From: Minwuia sp.
Lineage (GTDB): Bacteria > Pseudomonadota > Alphaproteobacteria > Minwuiales > Minwuiaceae
DNA: 64,000 nucleotides
NCBI GenBank assembly: GCA_029210175.1
Contig: JARGPL010000015.1
Span: 310,001 to 374,000 of the forward strand
Direction: 5' to 3'
In this document: piece by piece, positions 45,264 to 55,612 of the stretch
Numbering within the stretch: the first letter of the stretch is position 1
Layout: the number at the start of each line of letters is the position of its first letter
Notes under the pieces: model-generated
Told to the model about the DNA's origin: nothing
Seen by the model: the letters and a program-made list of their open reading frames with translations, nothing else
Database searches by the model: none
Translations under genes and position numbers: made by a program

Positions 45264-48200
45264 TCAGACCCTCCCGAAGCCACCACCGCCGGGGCTTTCG
45301 ATGATGATGGCGTCGCCGGGTTCCAGTTCGGCGATGGCCCAGCCAGGACGCTGTTCGGTGTCGCCATTGGCGCGGACGACGAAGTTGCGACCGACGGCCC
45401 CGTCTGCGCCCCCTTCCAGCCCGAATGGCGCGACCTTGCGGTGGCTGGACAGGAATGACGCGGTCATCTTCTCCAGGAACCTGATCCGACGCACCGTTCC
45501 GTCACCGCCCGAATGCGCGCCCTTGCCGCCGGACCCGGTGCGGACGTGAAAGTCCTCCAGAATCACCGGATAGCGGAATTCCAGCACCTCCGGGTCGGTG
45601 AGCCGGGTGTTGGTCATGTGGGTATGCACCGCGCTGGTTCCATCGAAGTCGGGTCCGGCCCCTGCCCCGCCGCAGATGGTCTCATAATACTGATGGCGGT
45701 CGTTGCCGAAGGTGAAGTTGTTCATCGTCCCCTGCGCCGCAGCCATCACACCAAGCGCACCGAAGAGGCAGTCCGTGATGCACTGGCTGGTCTCGACATT
45801 GCCCGCCACGACCGCCGCCGGATAGACCGGCCGCAGCATGGATTTCTGCGGGATGATCACGTTCAGCGGTTTCAGGCAGCCGCCGTTCAGCGGAATTTCC
45901 GAATCCACCAGGCAACGGAATACGTACAGCACGGCGGCATAGGCCACCGCCGTGGGCGCATTGTAGTTGGTCGGGTGGGTTTCGGACGTGCCCGTGAAGT
46001 CAATCGTGGCTGACCGGGCTTCGTGGTCGATACTCACCTTCACCTTGATGACCGAGCCATCGTCCATCGGATAGGTGAACGCGCCGTCATGCAGCACGTC
46101 GATGACCCGCCTGACGGATTCCTCGGCATTGTCCTGTACATGGCCCATGTAGGCCTTCACGACCGGCAGGCCGAAGTCCGTGACCATGCGGCGAAGTTCC
46201 CGCGCACCCTTCTCGCAGGCGGCGATCTGGGCAGCGAGGTCGGCCATGTTCTGGTGCGGATTGCGCGCCGGGTAGGTGCCGGAACTCAACAGGGCGATCG
46301 TTTCCTGTTCTAGCAATTTGCCACCATCGACCAGCAACACATTGTCCAGCAACACACCTTCTTCATCGACGGTGGTGGAATCAGGTGGCATGGAACCCGG
46401 CGTCTTGCCGCCGATATCGGCATGGTGACCACGGGCGGCGGTATAGAACAGCACCTCCGACCCGTCCTCGCTGTAGACCGGGGCGATGACGGTGACGTCG
46501 GGCAGATGCGTGCCGCCGTTGTAGGGCGCGTTCAGCATGTAGACGTCGCCGGGCTTCATGGTCGCCGCGTTTTCCCGCACCACGGTCTTGATGGATTCCG
46601 ACATGGAGCCCAGGTGCACCGGCATGTGCGGCGCATTGGCGATCAGTTCGCCGGCCGCATCGAAGACCGCGCAGGAGAAGTCCAGCCGTTCCTTGATATT
46701 GACCGAATAGGCCGTGCGTTCCAGCACCACGCCCATCTGCTCGGCGATGTTCATGAACAGGTTGTTGAAGATCTCCATCATCACCGGATCAGCCTCGGTG
46801 CCGATGGCGCGGCTGTCGCGGCGGGCCTCCACCCGGCGCACGACCATGTGACGCTTGGCGGTCAGTTCGGCCTGCCAGCCGGGTTCCACGACGGTCGTTG
46901 ATGTCGCCTCGCGAATGATGGCCGGGCCGTTCACGGTGGCACCGGGCTGCATGGTATCGCGGTCATAGACGTTGGTGCTGCACCGCTCCGCATCCATCCA
47001 GGATTCGACGGTCGCCACCGACTCCGGCGTATTGGCCGCGCCGTCGGTCGCCGGATCGTCGATCACGTCACCGGGGGCCATGGCTTCCACGGTCGCAGCC
47101 TCGACAATGATGGTCTTTTCCGGGCTGGTGAAGCCGAACTGCTGCTGATGCGCGGTCTCGAACGCCTGCTGTGTCTGCTCGAGATTGGTGAAGTCGATGG
47201 CCAGAGCGGTATCGGACCCGTCGTAGCGGACAAGTGCCCCATGCTTCATCTGGATCACGTCAGCATCGATTTCCTGTGCCAGCAGTTCCTTTTCCGCCTC
47301 GGCGCCGAGTTCGGCATGGATACGGCTGACTTCAGCCACACCATCCGCATCCAATGGCAATTCCACGGCCCGTTCGCGCAGCGCGCGGGTGTCGGCCAGG
47401 CCCATGCCATAGGCAGACAGGACACCGGCGTGCGGATGCAGGAACACGGTCTCCACCCCCAGCTTGTCAGCAACCAGACAGGCATGCTGCCCCCCTGCCC
47501 CGCCAAAGCAGTTCAGCACGTACCTGGACACGTCGTAGCCGCGCTGGATGGAGATCTTCTTGATCGCATTGGCCATGTTCTCGACCGCGATCTCCAGGAA
47601 CCCGGCCGCCACTTCTTCCGGTGTGCGCATGTCGCCGGTTTCACGGGCAATCCGGTCGGTCAGAACCGCAAACTTCTCCCGCACCGCATCCACGTCCAGC
47701 GGTGCATCCCCATCCGGTCCGAAGACATGGGGAAAATGTTCCGGCTGCAGCTTGCCAAGCATGACGTTGCAATCGGTAACTGCCAGCTGCCCGCCCTTGC
47801 GGTAGCAGGCCGGACCGGGGTTTGCCCCCGCTGAGTCAGGCCCCACCTGATAGCGCCCATCCTCGAAATGCAGGATCGAACCTCCACCGGCGGCAACCGT
47901 GTGGATCAGCATCATCGGCGCCCGCATGCGCACCCCCGCAACCTCGGTCTCGAAAGCCCGCTCGAACGTGCCATCATAATGGGAAACGTCGGTGGACGTG
48001 CCGCCCATGTCGAAACCGATGACCTTGTCGAAGCCAGCCATCTCGGCCGTGCGCACCATGCCGACCACGCCGCCAGCCGGGCCGGACAGGATTGCATCCT
48101 TGCCCTGGAACAGGCGCGCGTCGGTCAGGCCGCCATTCGACTGCATGAACATCAGGCGCACATCGCCCAGTTCCTGCGACACCTGATCAACGTATCGTCG

Positions 48201-48848
48201 CAGGATCGGTGACAGATAGGCGTCGACCACGGTGGTGTCGCCACGGCTGACGATCTTCATCAGCGGACTGGTTTCGTGGCTGGTGGACACCTGCGTGAAG
48301 CCGATTTCCCGCGCCAGCATGGCCACGGCCTTTTCGTGATCGGAAAAGCGATAGCCATGCATGAAGACAATCGCCGCGGCGCGGATTCCATCGTCGAATG
48401 CGGCCTGCAGTCCTTCGCGCGCGACATCCAGGTCCAGCGGCTCTAGCTCGGCACCGGCAGCATCGACCCGACCCGGCACCTCGATCACACCGTCGTAGAG
48501 CATCTCGGGCAGTTCGATCTTCAGGGCGAACAGGTCCGGGCGGTTCTGATATCCGATCCGCAGCACATCGCGGAATCCGCGATTGGTCACGAACAGGCAC
48601 CGGTCGCCCTTGCGTTCCAGCAAGGCATTGGTGGCAACCGTCGTGCCCATCTTCACCGCATCGATCTGATCCGACGGGATCGGGTCACCAGGTTTCAGAC
48701 CCAGCAGGTCGCGAATGCCCTGCACGGCGGCGTCACGATACCGTTCCGGGTTTTCCGACAGCACCTTGTGCGTCACCACCGCCCCATCGGGACGCCGCCC
48801 GACGACATCTGTGAAGGTCCCGCCACGATCTACCCAGAACTGCCACAT
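45264..48848 (-). CDS. 5-oxoprolinase/hydantoinase, HyuA-HyuB fusion
   Basis: A 1194-residue ATP-dependent hydrolase. The N-terminus has the actin-fold Hydant_A domains: [19 protein letters not shown] (phosphate loop), then [16 protein letters not shown] and [15 protein letters not shown]. From about residue 700 the HyuB part follows ([40 protein letters not shown] and GGGGFG at the end). The fusion and length match OplaH-type 5-oxoprolinase, which opens 5-oxoproline to glutamate with ATP, although hydantoinases and acetone carboxylases share the domains. It is the last gene of the LysR-DUF1445-TRAP locus and uses GAGACGA near its start. Confidence 0.92.
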   Translation of the reverse strand: MWQFWVDRGGTFTDVVGRRPDGAVVTHKVLSENPERYRDAAVQGIRDLLGLKPGDPIPSDQIDAVKMGTTVATNALLERKGDRCLFVTNRGFRDVLRIGYQNRPDLFALKIELPEMLYDGVIEVPGRVDAAGAELEPLDLDVAREGLQAAFDDGIRAAAIVFMHGYRFSDHEKAVAMLAREIGFTQVSTSHETSPLMKIVSRGDTTVVDAYLSPILRRYVDQVSQELGDVRLMFMQSNGGLTDARLFQGKDAILSGPAGGVVGMVRTAEMAGFDKVIGFDMGGTSTDVSHYDGTFERAFETEVAGVRMRAPMMLIHTVAAGGGSILHFEDGRYQVGPDSAGANPGPACYRKGGQLAVTDCNVMLGKLQPEHFPHVFGPDGDAPLDVDAVREKFAVLTDRIARETGDMRTPEEVAAGFLEIAVENMANAIKKISIQRGYDVSRYVLNCFGGAGGQHACLVADKLGVETVFLHPHAGVLSAYGMGLADTRALRERAVELPLDADGVAEVSRIHAELGAEAEKELLAQEIDADVIQMKHGALVRYDGSDTALAIDFTNLEQTQQAFETAHQQQFGFTSPEKTIIVEAATVEAMAPGDVIDDPATDGAANTPESVATVESWMDAERCSTNVYDRDTMQPGATVNGPAIIREATSTTVVEPGWQAELTAKRHMVVRRVEARRDSRAIGTEADPVMMEIFNNLFMNIAEQMGVVLERTAYSVNIKERLDFSCAVFDAAGELIANAPHMPVHLGSMSESIKTVVRENAATMKPGDVYMLNAPYNGGTHLPDVTVIAPVYSEDGSEVLFYTAARGHHADIGGKTPGSMPPDSTTVDEEGVLLDNVLLVDGGKLLEQETIALLSSGTYPARNPHQNMADLAAQIAACEKGARELRRMVTDFGLPVVKAYMGHVQDNAEESVRRVIDVLHDGAFTYPMDDGSVIKVKVSIDHEARSATIDFTGTSETHPTNYNAPTAVAYAAVLYVFRCLVDSEIPLNGGCLKPLNVIIPQKSMLRPVYPAAVVAGNVETSQCITDCLFGALGVMAAAQGTMNNFTFGNDRHQYYETICGGAGAGPDFDGTSAVHTHMTNTRLTDPEVLEFRYPVILEDFHVRTGSGGKGAHSGGDGTVRRIRFLEKMTASFLSSHRKVAPFGLEGGADGAVGRNFVVRANGDTEQRPGWAIAELEPGDAIIIESPGGGGFGRV

Positions 48849-48907
48849 GGATCTCGTCTCCTTCGTTGTCGCGCGCTTGGTACTTGATGAACTCTCGGTG
48901 CCGGGAA

Positions 48908-50191
48908 TCAGTAGAACAGACCGGGCAGCCAGAGAGCGATCTCGGGAAAGATCAGCAGCATTGCAATCATTGCAAACATGGTCAGGACAAAAGGCGCTGA
49001 ACCGATCATGACATCGGAAAGCTGTCCCTTTTCGCGTACCCCCTGCACCACATACAGGTTGATGCCGATGGGTGGCGTGATCAGCGCCGTCTCCAGCAGC
49101 ACCATCAGCAGGATGCCGAACCAGACCGGGTCAAACCCCAGCGCCACCACGATGGGTGTGATCAGCGGGGCCGTGGTCAGCAGCATCGACAGGGTTTCCA
49201 TGAAGCAGCCGATGACGACCAGCACGGCGATCAGCATCAGCATGGTCTGCATCGGCGTCAGCCCCAGGCCGGTGACGAAATCCGCCAGCGCCTGGGTCAG
49301 GCCGATGATCGACAGCACGAAGTTCAGGAACACGGCAGCAAAGATGATCAGCATGATCATTGACGTCGTGCGCATCGTCCCCTCGAGCGCGCTTCTGAGC
49401 ATCCGCAGGGTCAGGGTGCCGTTCGATGCCGACAGGATCAGCGCCGCGACGACACCAAGGGATGCGGCTTCGGTCGGCGTGGCGAGGCCGGTGTAGATCG
49501 ATCCCACAACCACGATGAAGATACCGATGGGCGGCAGCAGCGACGGCAGGGCGGCAATGCGCTCCGCCCACGTGACACTGATCTTCTCCCCACCCCAGGA
49601 ACGGCGATAGAGGCAGAGGACCACGACCGTCAGCATGAACAGCGCTGCCAGCATGAACCCGGGGATGAAGCCCGCAAGATACAGCTCCGGCACCGACGTG
49701 TCTGTCAGCAGGCCATAGAGGATCAGGTTGATCGATGGCGGGATCAGGATGCCGAGGGTGCCCCCGGCGGCAATGGTGCCGAGAAACAGGCGTTCGTTGT
49801 ACCCGCGTTTCTCGATCTGCGGGATGGCGACAGTGCCGATGGTCGCTGCCGTGGCAACCGACGACCCGGAAGTCGCGGCAAACAGCGCACACGAGCCGGT
49901 GTTGGCATGCATCAGACCACCGGGCAACCAGCCAAGCCACTTCACGATGCCTTCGTACATCCGCTCCGCAATGCCGGACCGCAGCAGGATTTCCCCCAGC
50001 AGCACGAACATCGGAATGGCGACCAGGATGAAGTCGGTGCCGGTCTGCCAGACCATGTCACCCAGCGCGCGATGCAGCGGCATCGGGCTGTCCATGTACT
50101 GCAGTGACAGGCCGAGCCAGCCAAGGGCCGCGGCAACGGGTACCGCAAGCGCGATCAGTCCAAGCAGGATAAGCAGGGTTTTTGTAAGCAT
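48908..50191 (-). CDS. dctM: TRAP transporter large permease subunit
   Basis: A 427-residue, about twelve-helix DctM/YiaN protein: [40 protein letters not shown] and [16 protein letters not shown] are typical. The start overlaps the dctQ stop at 50191, so the two permease subunits are coupled. It moves solute with a sodium or proton gradient, fed by the DctP protein. Distinct from, and intact compared with, the remnant at 43762. Follows 59 bases before the oxoprolinase start. Confidence 0.96.
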   Translation of the reverse strand: MLTKTLLILLGLIALAVPVAAALGWLGLSLQYMDSPMPLHRALGDMVWQTGTDFILVAIPMFVLLGEILLRSGIAERMYEGIVKWLGWLPGGLMHANTGSCALFAATSGSSVATAATIGTVAIPQIEKRGYNERLFLGTIAAGGTLGILIPPSINLILYGLLTDTSVPELYLAGFIPGFMLAALFMLTVVVLCLYRRSWGGEKISVTWAERIAALPSLLPPIGIFIVVVGSIYTGLATPTEAASLGVVAALILSASNGTLTLRMLRSALEGTMRTTSMIMLIIFAAVFLNFVLSIIGLTQALADFVTGLGLTPMQTMLMLIAVLVVIGCFMETLSMLLTTAPLITPIVVALGFDPVWFGILLMVLLETALITPPIGINLYVVQGVREKGQLSDVMIGSAPFVLTMFAMIAMLLIFPEIALWLPGLFY

Positions 50192-50751
50192 CAGACTTTC
50201 TCGTCTTCTATCTGCTCGTCCAGGCTCTTCATGCCGATAAGACGGTCAGCGCTGGCACTGTCGCCGCGCAGGACGCTGACGAGTGCGGCAAGAAAAAGCA
50301 GGCAACCGCAGAGGACAAAGAACAGCCAACCGGCCAGCCAGGGTACTTGCGGCCAGGCCAACGGCGTCCGCATCGGCGTGATGGAACGGGAACCGTGGTT
50401 CAATGTGTCGGCCACCATGTCCCAGCCCATCGAGGCGATGACAGCTGCAAAACCGGTCAGCAGGGCCAGACCGAAGAAGTTCAGGGCGATCTTCGCCGGT
50501 CGCGGCAGGATCATGAAAAGGGCATCGACGCGAATGTGTGCGCGCTCGAACAGCGCGTAGGCCAGGCCCAATGTGGTGGCTACGCCGAACGCGTATCCGG
50601 AAACCTCGTCTGCACCGCCAAGGCTGATGTTCGCGAACTTGCGAAGGAAAATCTCCAGCGTGACCAGCAGGGCGGAAAGCAGGATCATGCCTCCGCCAAT
50701 CCAGACAAGCAGGCGCGAAAGGCGGTGGGTAGCGTCGACCAGGCGCTGCAT
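50191..50751 (-). CDS. dctQ: TRAP transporter small permease subunit
   Basis: A 186-residue four-helix DctQ protein (LLVWIGGGMILLSALLVTLE; GADEVSGYAFGVATTLGLAY; ALFERAHIRVDALF). ATG 50751 is preferred because GGGGGAC lies eight bases before it; the ORF to 50823 carries 24 odd residues and runs toward the repeat array. Together with DctM it forms the membrane part of the TRAP system. A 27-bp repeat array lies between its start and the dctP stop. Confidence 0.95.
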   Translation of the reverse strand: MQRLVDATHRLSRLLVWIGGGMILLSALLVTLEIFLRKFANISLGGADEVSGYAFGVATTLGLAYALFERAHIRVDALFMILPRPAKIALNFFGLALLTGFAAVIASMGWDMVADTLNHGSRSITPMRTPLAWPQVPWLAGWLFFVLCGCLLFLAALVSVLRGDSASADRLIGMKSLDEQIEDEKV

Positions 50752-50852
50752 GACACGTCCCCCAGAATTGTTTTGGATGAAGTGCCCGGCCACCCCTTCA
50801 GGCGAAAGGATGGCCGGACCCATTCTCAGCCGGCAATTACCGTGCTGTTCGT

Positions 50853-51032
50853 CTCAGTCGGCTTACGCCGAACTGGTTGCTCAGTTGGCTTTCGCCGAAC
50901 TGGTTGCTCAGTTGGCTTTCGCCGAACTGGTTGCTCAGTTGGCCTTCGCCGAACTGGTTGCTCAGTTGGCTTTCGCCGAACTGGTTGCTCAGTTGGCTTT
51001 CGCCGAACTGGTTGCTCAGTTGGCTTTCGCCG
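50853..51032. repeat. 27-bp tandem repeat array between dctP and dctQ
   Basis: About 6.6 copies of a 27-bp unit start at 50853, 50880, 50907, 50934, 50961, 50988 and 51015; the first is slightly diverged and the others are nearly identical. The unit is CTCAGTTGGCTTTCGCC plus GAACTGGTTG. The dctP stop codon (51016-51018, TGA on the minus strand) lies inside the copy at 51015, so the array reiterates the last codons and stop of dctP. In mRNA sense each unit offers GGC-GAAA-GCC and AACTG-N6-CAGTT stems. There are no spacers, so it is not a CRISPR. Confidence 0.92.
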
Positions 51033-52053
51033 TCAGGCCCAACAGGCTGCCGACGGTGTCATTCCAGTTGGACGCGCACTCTGCGCCGCAACGCTCTGCC
51101 CAGCGGGCCAGGACCACTTCATTGGCAATCTTGTCACGCAGGGCAATGTCCGAAGCGGACGGCTTGACCAGCACCATCGCACCAGGCTCACCGATATCGC
51201 ACTTGCCACCGGTGATGCAGCTGACAGCAATCGTGTCTTCCGCAGCCGTGTTCGCCCACATCTCATCGGTCAGCGTCGCGATCTCCTTGGTCAGCAGGGC
51301 CTGCTGGTCTGCGGACATGGAGTTCCACTTGTTCATGTTCATCGCACCGAAGGCAAGGCCCCAGCCAACGCGCAGGGTAAAGGCATGGGTGGCAACCTGG
51401 TGCCACTTGGCCTGGTACGCAGCCATGGTGCCGGTGATGCCGCAGTCGACAACGCCCTTTTCCAGCGCCGGAATGACTTCCGCGAACGGAACGGTGACGG
51501 AAGTGCCGCCTACGCCCTCGACAAAATCACCAAGCGTGGTGGCATAGACGCGGATCTTCTTGCCCTTCAGATCGGCAATGCTGTTGACCTCCGCATTGCA
51601 CCACAGCATCTGGCTGGGGAACGGGTAGAGCATCATCAGCTTGGCGTTGTAGTACTTGGCAAATGCCGCTTCCAGGGTCGGAAAATAGGCATCCGCCACT
51701 TTCCGCTGGGTCTCGATGTCCTGGGTCACCGATGACAGGTCACCACCTTCGAAAACCGCATTCTCGGCAGCGACATAGCCCGGCAGGCCAAAGGCGAAAT
51801 CGAACACGCCGTTCTTCACCAGACGCATGATCTCGAAGCCCTTCAGACCCAATTCGGTCTGCGGCTTGATATCGCCGATGATGGTGCCGTTCGACACCTT
51901 GGCAATCCGTTCATTCCAGAACGGGCCTTCGTGCTGCTTGTAGTTGGTCAAGCCACCCCAGGTTCCGACACCCTTTACCACAACGGGGCCTTCGGCCAGC
52001 GCGGCGGTCGCTGTCACTGCCAGAGCGGCAGCAATCATTGCTATTTTTTTCAT
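51016..52053 (-). CDS. dctP: TRAP transporter solute-binding protein
   Basis: A 345-residue periplasmic DctP-family protein with signal peptide MKKIAMIAAALAVTATAALA. Family segments include NGTIIGDIKPQTELGLKGFE and LKGKKIRVYATTLGDFVEGV, the latter containing the conserved arginine region that binds a carboxylate. Substrate is therefore probably an organic acid; the operon suggests glutamate or oxoproline-like molecules. The stop falls within the 27-bp repeat array. The operon runs dctP-dctQ-dctM on the minus strand. Confidence 0.95.
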   Translation of the reverse strand: MKKIAMIAAALAVTATAALAEGPVVVKGVGTWGGLTNYKQHEGPFWNERIAKVSNGTIIGDIKPQTELGLKGFEIMRLVKNGVFDFAFGLPGYVAAENAVFEGGDLSSVTQDIETQRKVADAYFPTLEAAFAKYYNAKLMMLYPFPSQMLWCNAEVNSIADLKGKKIRVYATTLGDFVEGVGGTSVTVPFAEVIPALEKGVVDCGITGTMAAYQAKWHQVATHAFTLRVGWGLAFGAMNMNKWNSMSADQQALLTKEIATLTDEMWANTAAEDTIAVSCITGGKCDIGEPGAMVLVKPSASDIALRDKIANEVVLARWAERCGAECASNWNDTVGSLLGLTAKAN

Positions 52054-52078
52054 ATTGTTAGCTTCCCTGTTTGAGATT

Positions 52079-52885
52079 CTAGTTGATTGTAGCGTTCTTC
52101 CTGTCGTCGATATCCGCGATCAGCATCCGGCCCGGTGTATGGGTGATGCAGATCGGGGGTCGTGCGTTGGTCAGGGCGTTCTGCGGTGTGACACCGCACG
52201 CCCAGAAGACGGGTACGTCGGCAGGGCCGCACGGCGGGTCACCCCAATCCGGCGCCTCGATGTTGCTGATCCCTATTGCTGCCGGGTCACCCACATGGAT
52301 GGGCGCGCCATGCGCCCAGGTGAAGGCGGAGGTGATCTCTGTCACCCGCGCCACCTGATCCGGCGCAACATAGCGCATGGACACCACTATGCCGCCGCTG
52401 AACGGGCCGACCGGCATGGTTTCGATGTTGGTCCGGTACATGGGGACGGTGCGGTCGGCGGCGATGTGGTGCATCGGAATGCCCGCCTCCAGCAACGCCT
52501 GCTCGAACGTGAAGGAACACCCCAGGGCAAAGCCCACCAGATCATCGCGCCAGTATTCGGTGATATCGGCAACCGTTTCCGCCAGAACCCCATCGCGATA
52601 GATGTTGTAGGTCGGCACATCGGTGCGCAGGTCGATGTCGCCCAGACCAGGCATCATCGGGCTGCCCGGCTCCGTCATGCCGACCAATGGACACGGACGG
52701 GGGTTGAGACGGCAGAATTGTTCGAAGTCTGCGGCCATTGATTGCGGCAGGATCGCCAGATTGGTCTGCAACCGCCCGGGCGCCAGTCCAGCCGTGTGCC
52801 CCTGATAGCCGCCGGCGCGGATCACCGCGCGTACATCGACAATATCGCGGGTCTTCAATATCTCGAATGAGGTGGCGTCCGGCAT
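52079..52885 (-). CDS. DUF1445 family protein (D-glutamate cyclase / putative hydro-lyase)
   Basis: A 268-residue protein of normal length for the DUF1445/UPF0317 family. It shows the family's GLAPGRLQTNLAILPQ, CPLVGMTEPGSPMMPGLGDI and DITEYWRDDLVGFALGCSFT, and ends with ARPPICITHTPGRMLIADID. Members include the D-glutamate cyclase domain that turns D-glutamate into 5-oxo-D-proline; the older label is hydro-lyase. A 5-oxoprolinase in the same locus makes the cyclase reading attractive, but this is inferred. It starts 25 bases upstream of dctP. Confidence 0.93.
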   Translation of the reverse strand: MPDATSFEILKTRDIVDVRAVIRAGGYQGHTAGLAPGRLQTNLAILPQSMAADFEQFCRLNPRPCPLVGMTEPGSPMMPGLGDIDLRTDVPTYNIYRDGVLAETVADITEYWRDDLVGFALGCSFTFEQALLEAGIPMHHIAADRTVPMYRTNIETMPVGPFSGGIVVSMRYVAPDQVARVTEITSAFTWAHGAPIHVGDPAAIGISNIEAPDWGDPPCGPADVPVFWACGVTPQNALTNARPPICITHTPGRMLIADIDDRKNATIN

Positions 52886-52919
52886 TGCGTAACTTCCCTT
52901 GACGTTGCGTAAGCGACGT
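52885..52919 (-). promoter_or_regulatory. Operator-like repeats before the DUF1445 gene
   Basis: The dyad ACGTTGC-GTAA-GCGACGT (52902-52919, one mismatch) and two direct TTGCGTAA copies (52885-52892 and 52905-52912, 20 bp apart) sit between the lysR stop and the DUF1445 start. Two sites about two helical turns apart are typical of LysR-family regulators. Binding by the adjacent LysR is inferred. Confidence 0.45.
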
Positions 52920-52968
52920 TAGGGGACGGATGCACAAAAAACCAATCTCGAATTTGTATCACTATCGA

Positions 52969-53859
52969 TCAACTATTTTGATCATACGCCTCAGCCACGG
53001 TCCGCGCGATCTCGGCAGCCCGGGCACCGACGACGCTTTCCGGCGACCCCAGATAGGACGCCGTGAACGCCAGCGGTTCCGGGCTCCAGCCAGGGTCGAA
53101 GCGTTCCATCTCTGCGCGCGTCAGATAGGGTTCGGCCAAGGCCAGTGGCAGCGCGCCGACACCAAGACCGGACGCGACCAGGCGGAAACATGCGGACAGC
53201 GATGATGAGGGGAACAGCACCACGCCAGGGCCATAGCGTTCCAGAAAGGCTTCCTTCAGCAGGCGGAACGGTCGCGTGTCACGGGCGAAGGAGATGACCG
53301 GACAGGTCTGGAATATTTCAGTCGGTTCCAGGCCCTGCACATGGCCCGGGGCGCAGAACCATGCGATCTCATGGTCCGGCAGATGCACGTTCTCGACACG
53401 ATAGTTGGATACTGGCCCCATCAGGATCGCGAAATCGATGGCACTGGTCAGCAACCTGTCACGCAGATTGCGTGATATGTCGACATCGATCTCTACCGTC
53501 AGACGCGGAAAGACACTGCGCAGTTCGGCAATGAAGTCCGGCAGCCATGACTGGACGATGGTTTCCGAAACACCCACACGAAACAGTTGGTCAATGCTGT
53601 CCGCGCGCCCGACGTCACGCTGGATCAGGTCATTCAGTTTCAGGAACTGCTCGGCGTAGCTGACCAGCGCGATGCCATCCTTGGTCAGGGCCATGGTGGC
53701 CTTGCGGTCGAACAGCTCGACCCCCAGCGCCTCTTCCAGGTTCTTGATGCGGGCCGTGATCGCGGGCTGGGTCAGATGCAGCGACTGCGAGGCCCTGCGT
53801 ACGCCCCCTTCCCGCACGATGGCGAGAAAGGTCCGTATCTGGTCAAACGTGAAACGCAT
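52969..53859 (-). CDS. LysR-family transcriptional regulator
   Basis: A 296-residue regulator. The helix-turn-helix is in TFLAIVREGGVRRASQSLHL and TQPAITARIKNLEEALGVEL, and the C-terminal domain has the two-lobe binding fold of LysR effectors (PLALAEPYLTRAEMERFDPG). Unusually for LysR it points the same way as its presumed target operon rather than divergent. The gene ends 83 bases before the DUF1445 start, in an interval with operator-like repeats. Likely activator of the DUF1445-TRAP-oxoprolinase operon. Confidence 0.94.
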   Translation of the reverse strand: MRFTFDQIRTFLAIVREGGVRRASQSLHLTQPAITARIKNLEEALGVELFDRKATMALTKDGIALVSYAEQFLKLNDLIQRDVGRADSIDQLFRVGVSETIVQSWLPDFIAELRSVFPRLTVEIDVDISRNLRDRLLTSAIDFAILMGPVSNYRVENVHLPDHEIAWFCAPGHVQGLEPTEIFQTCPVISFARDTRPFRLLKEAFLERYGPGVVLFPSSSLSACFRLVASGLGVGALPLALAEPYLTRAEMERFDPGWSPEPLAFTASYLGSPESVVGARAAEIARTVAEAYDQNS

Positions 53860-53900
53860 GTCTGCTGGCCCCCGACGGTCAACGGCTGCCAGACAGTGGA

Positions 53901-55055
53901 TCAGGCAGCGAGGGCGCTTTCCGCCTCGACAATCCAGCCACCCCCCAGAACCCGACCCTCATCGTAGAAGACACAGGCCTGTCCTGGCGAGACACCAAAC
54001 TCCGGCGCACCGAACAATACCGTTGCCATGCCATTCCCCGCAGGCAGTAGCTGGCAGGGAACGGCAGGCGCGGTATTGCGAATTTTCGCCATGACCGCCC
54101 GCCCTGTGGCGGACAACGGTGTGTCACCCAGCCAGTTCAGTTCATTGACGGTCACACTGCGGCAGGCGAGCGCATCCCGCGGACCAACGATCACTTCAGC
54201 CCGCGCCGGGTCGAGGCGCAGCACGAACTGTGGGTCGGTGCCGGTCTCCCCCCCCAGTCCCAGGCCCTTGCGCTGCCCGATGGTGAAACCGATGATGCCG
54301 TCATGCTGGCCCAGCACCTTGCCCGACACATCCACGATGTTGCCGGGAATGCGCGCGTCGGGCCGCAGTTTCTCGATGACCCGGCGGTAATCGCCATTGG
54401 GCACGAAGCAGATGTCCTGACTGTCGGGCTTTGCCGCAACCGGCAGGTCGAACTGCGCCGCAAGCCGCCGAACCTCGCTTTTCGGCAGATCACCAAGCGG
54501 AAAACGGAGGAAATCCAGCTGCACGCCCGTCGTGGCGAACAGGAAATAGCTCTGGTCGCGGCTGTGATCGACGGCGGCGTGAAGCTGCGCCCTGTCTGCC
54601 CCGCCGACCCGGCGCACGTAATGGCCGGTTGCCAGTGCATCGGCACCCAGGTCGCGGGCCGTCTGCATCAGGTCGCGAAACTTGACAGTCTGATTGCAAC
54701 GGATGCAGGGAACCGGCGTCTCGCCACGCATGTAGCTGTCGGCGAAATCATCGATCACCGAATCCCGGAACCGACTCTCGTAATCAAGCACATAGTGCGG
54801 AATGCCGATCCGCTCCGCCACACGCTGGGCGTCGAGAATATCCTGCCCGGCGCAACAGGCGCCTTTCCGTTCGACAGCTGCACCATGGTCATAGAGCTGA
54901 AGCGTGATGCCAACAGTGTCATATCCCGCCGCTTTCACCATCGCCGCCGTCACCGATGAGTCCACACCCCCGGACATGGCAACCACCACACGGGTCTCCG
55001 CGCGGGGCTTGGCGATATTCAGATCCAGATCAATCTCGGTTTCCATGTGGTGCAT
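53901..55055 (-). CDS. mnmA: tRNA-specific 2-thiouridylase
   Basis: A 384-residue enzyme that thiolates the wobble uridine of tRNAs for Lys, Glu and Gln. The PP-loop SGGVDSS is residues 28-34. The two catalytic cysteines occur in [18 protein letters not shown] and in [16 protein letters not shown]. Starts at ATG 55055 (MHHMETE) or 55046 (METEIDL) are both possible and neither has a clear ribosome site. Divergent from the thioesterase at 55178. Confidence 0.96.
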   Translation of the reverse strand: MHHMETEIDLDLNIAKPRAETRVVVAMSGGVDSSVTAAMVKAAGYDTVGITLQLYDHGAAVERKGACCAGQDILDAQRVAERIGIPHYVLDYESRFRDSVIDDFADSYMRGETPVPCIRCNQTVKFRDLMQTARDLGADALATGHYVRRVGGADRAQLHAAVDHSRDQSYFLFATTGVQLDFLRFPLGDLPKSEVRRLAAQFDLPVAAKPDSQDICFVPNGDYRRVIEKLRPDARIPGNIVDVSGKVLGQHDGIIGFTIGQRKGLGLGGETGTDPQFVLRLDPARAEVIVGPRDALACRSVTVNELNWLGDTPLSATGRAVMAKIRNTAPAVPCQLLPAGNGMATVLFGAPEFGVSPGQACVFYDEGRVLGGGWIVEAESALAA

Positions 55056-55177
55056 ATAGGTTGTTTTCCATCGGCGGAAAACCGGTCCTGACAGGCTGTG
55101 CGACGAAGCCGTCACACTTGACGACACCCAACCCCTCGGGCAAGTCACGATAAAGCCTTTCTCGTCCTGGAGCCTTC

Positions 55178-55603
55178 ATGATGGCCGCAGCCCTGACAAC
55201 CGCCGAACTGGAACAGATACTGGTCCGGGAGTTTCCACAGTCCAGCCATCTTGATCTGGAGATCGAACAGGCGGGCGACATGACTGCGCGGCTGCGCATG
55301 CCGATCAATGATTCACAGTTGCGTCCCGGTGGCACCGTGTCGGGGCCGACCCTGTTCTGGCTGGCCGATGTTGGCCTGTATGTCGCGGTCATGGCCATGG
55401 TCGGGCCCAAGACCCAGTCTGTTACAACATCCATCACCGTGAACTTCCTGCGCCTGCCCAGCACCGCGGGCCTGATCGCCGAGGTCAAGCTGCTGAAGCT
55501 TGGACGGCGGCTGGCGGTGGGTGAGGTTTCCCTGTTCTCCGACGGTATGGCCGATCCCGTGGCGCATGTGACGGGCACGTACGCCCTGCCGCCGGAAGCC
55601 TGA
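55178..55603 (+). CDS. PaaI-family hotdog-fold thioesterase
   Basis: A 141-residue hotdog protein. LRPGGTVSGPTLFWLADVGL carries the usual acidic catalytic residue (here Asp in LADVGLYV) and SVTTSITVNFLRLPS is the second family block. Members hydrolyse acyl- or aryl-CoA esters. It starts at ATG 55178 and ends 9 bases before the O-antigen ligase-like gene, so it may be co-transcribed, though its role there is not obvious. Confidence 0.88.
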   Translation: MMAAALTTAELEQILVREFPQSSHLDLEIEQAGDMTARLRMPINDSQLRPGGTVSGPTLFWLADVGLYVAVMAMVGPKTQSVTTSITVNFLRLPSTAGLIAEVKLLKLGRRLAVGEVSLFSDGMADPVAHVTGTYALPPEA

Positions 55604-55612
55604 TCGCCTGCC

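Noticed and set aside
45264-48848. Separate hyuA and hyuB genes
   Set aside because: The frame is continuous through both domains for 1194 codons, so it is one fused protein.
50853-51032. The 27-bp array as a CRISPR
   Set aside because: There are no unique spacers between copies and no cas genes; it is a plain tandem repeat.
50347-51735. Plus-strand frames across the 27-bp array encoding repeats such as RRTGCSVGF
   Set aside because: The repeat is a multiple of three so several frames stay open through it; all are antisense to dctP and dctQ, with shadow-like composition.
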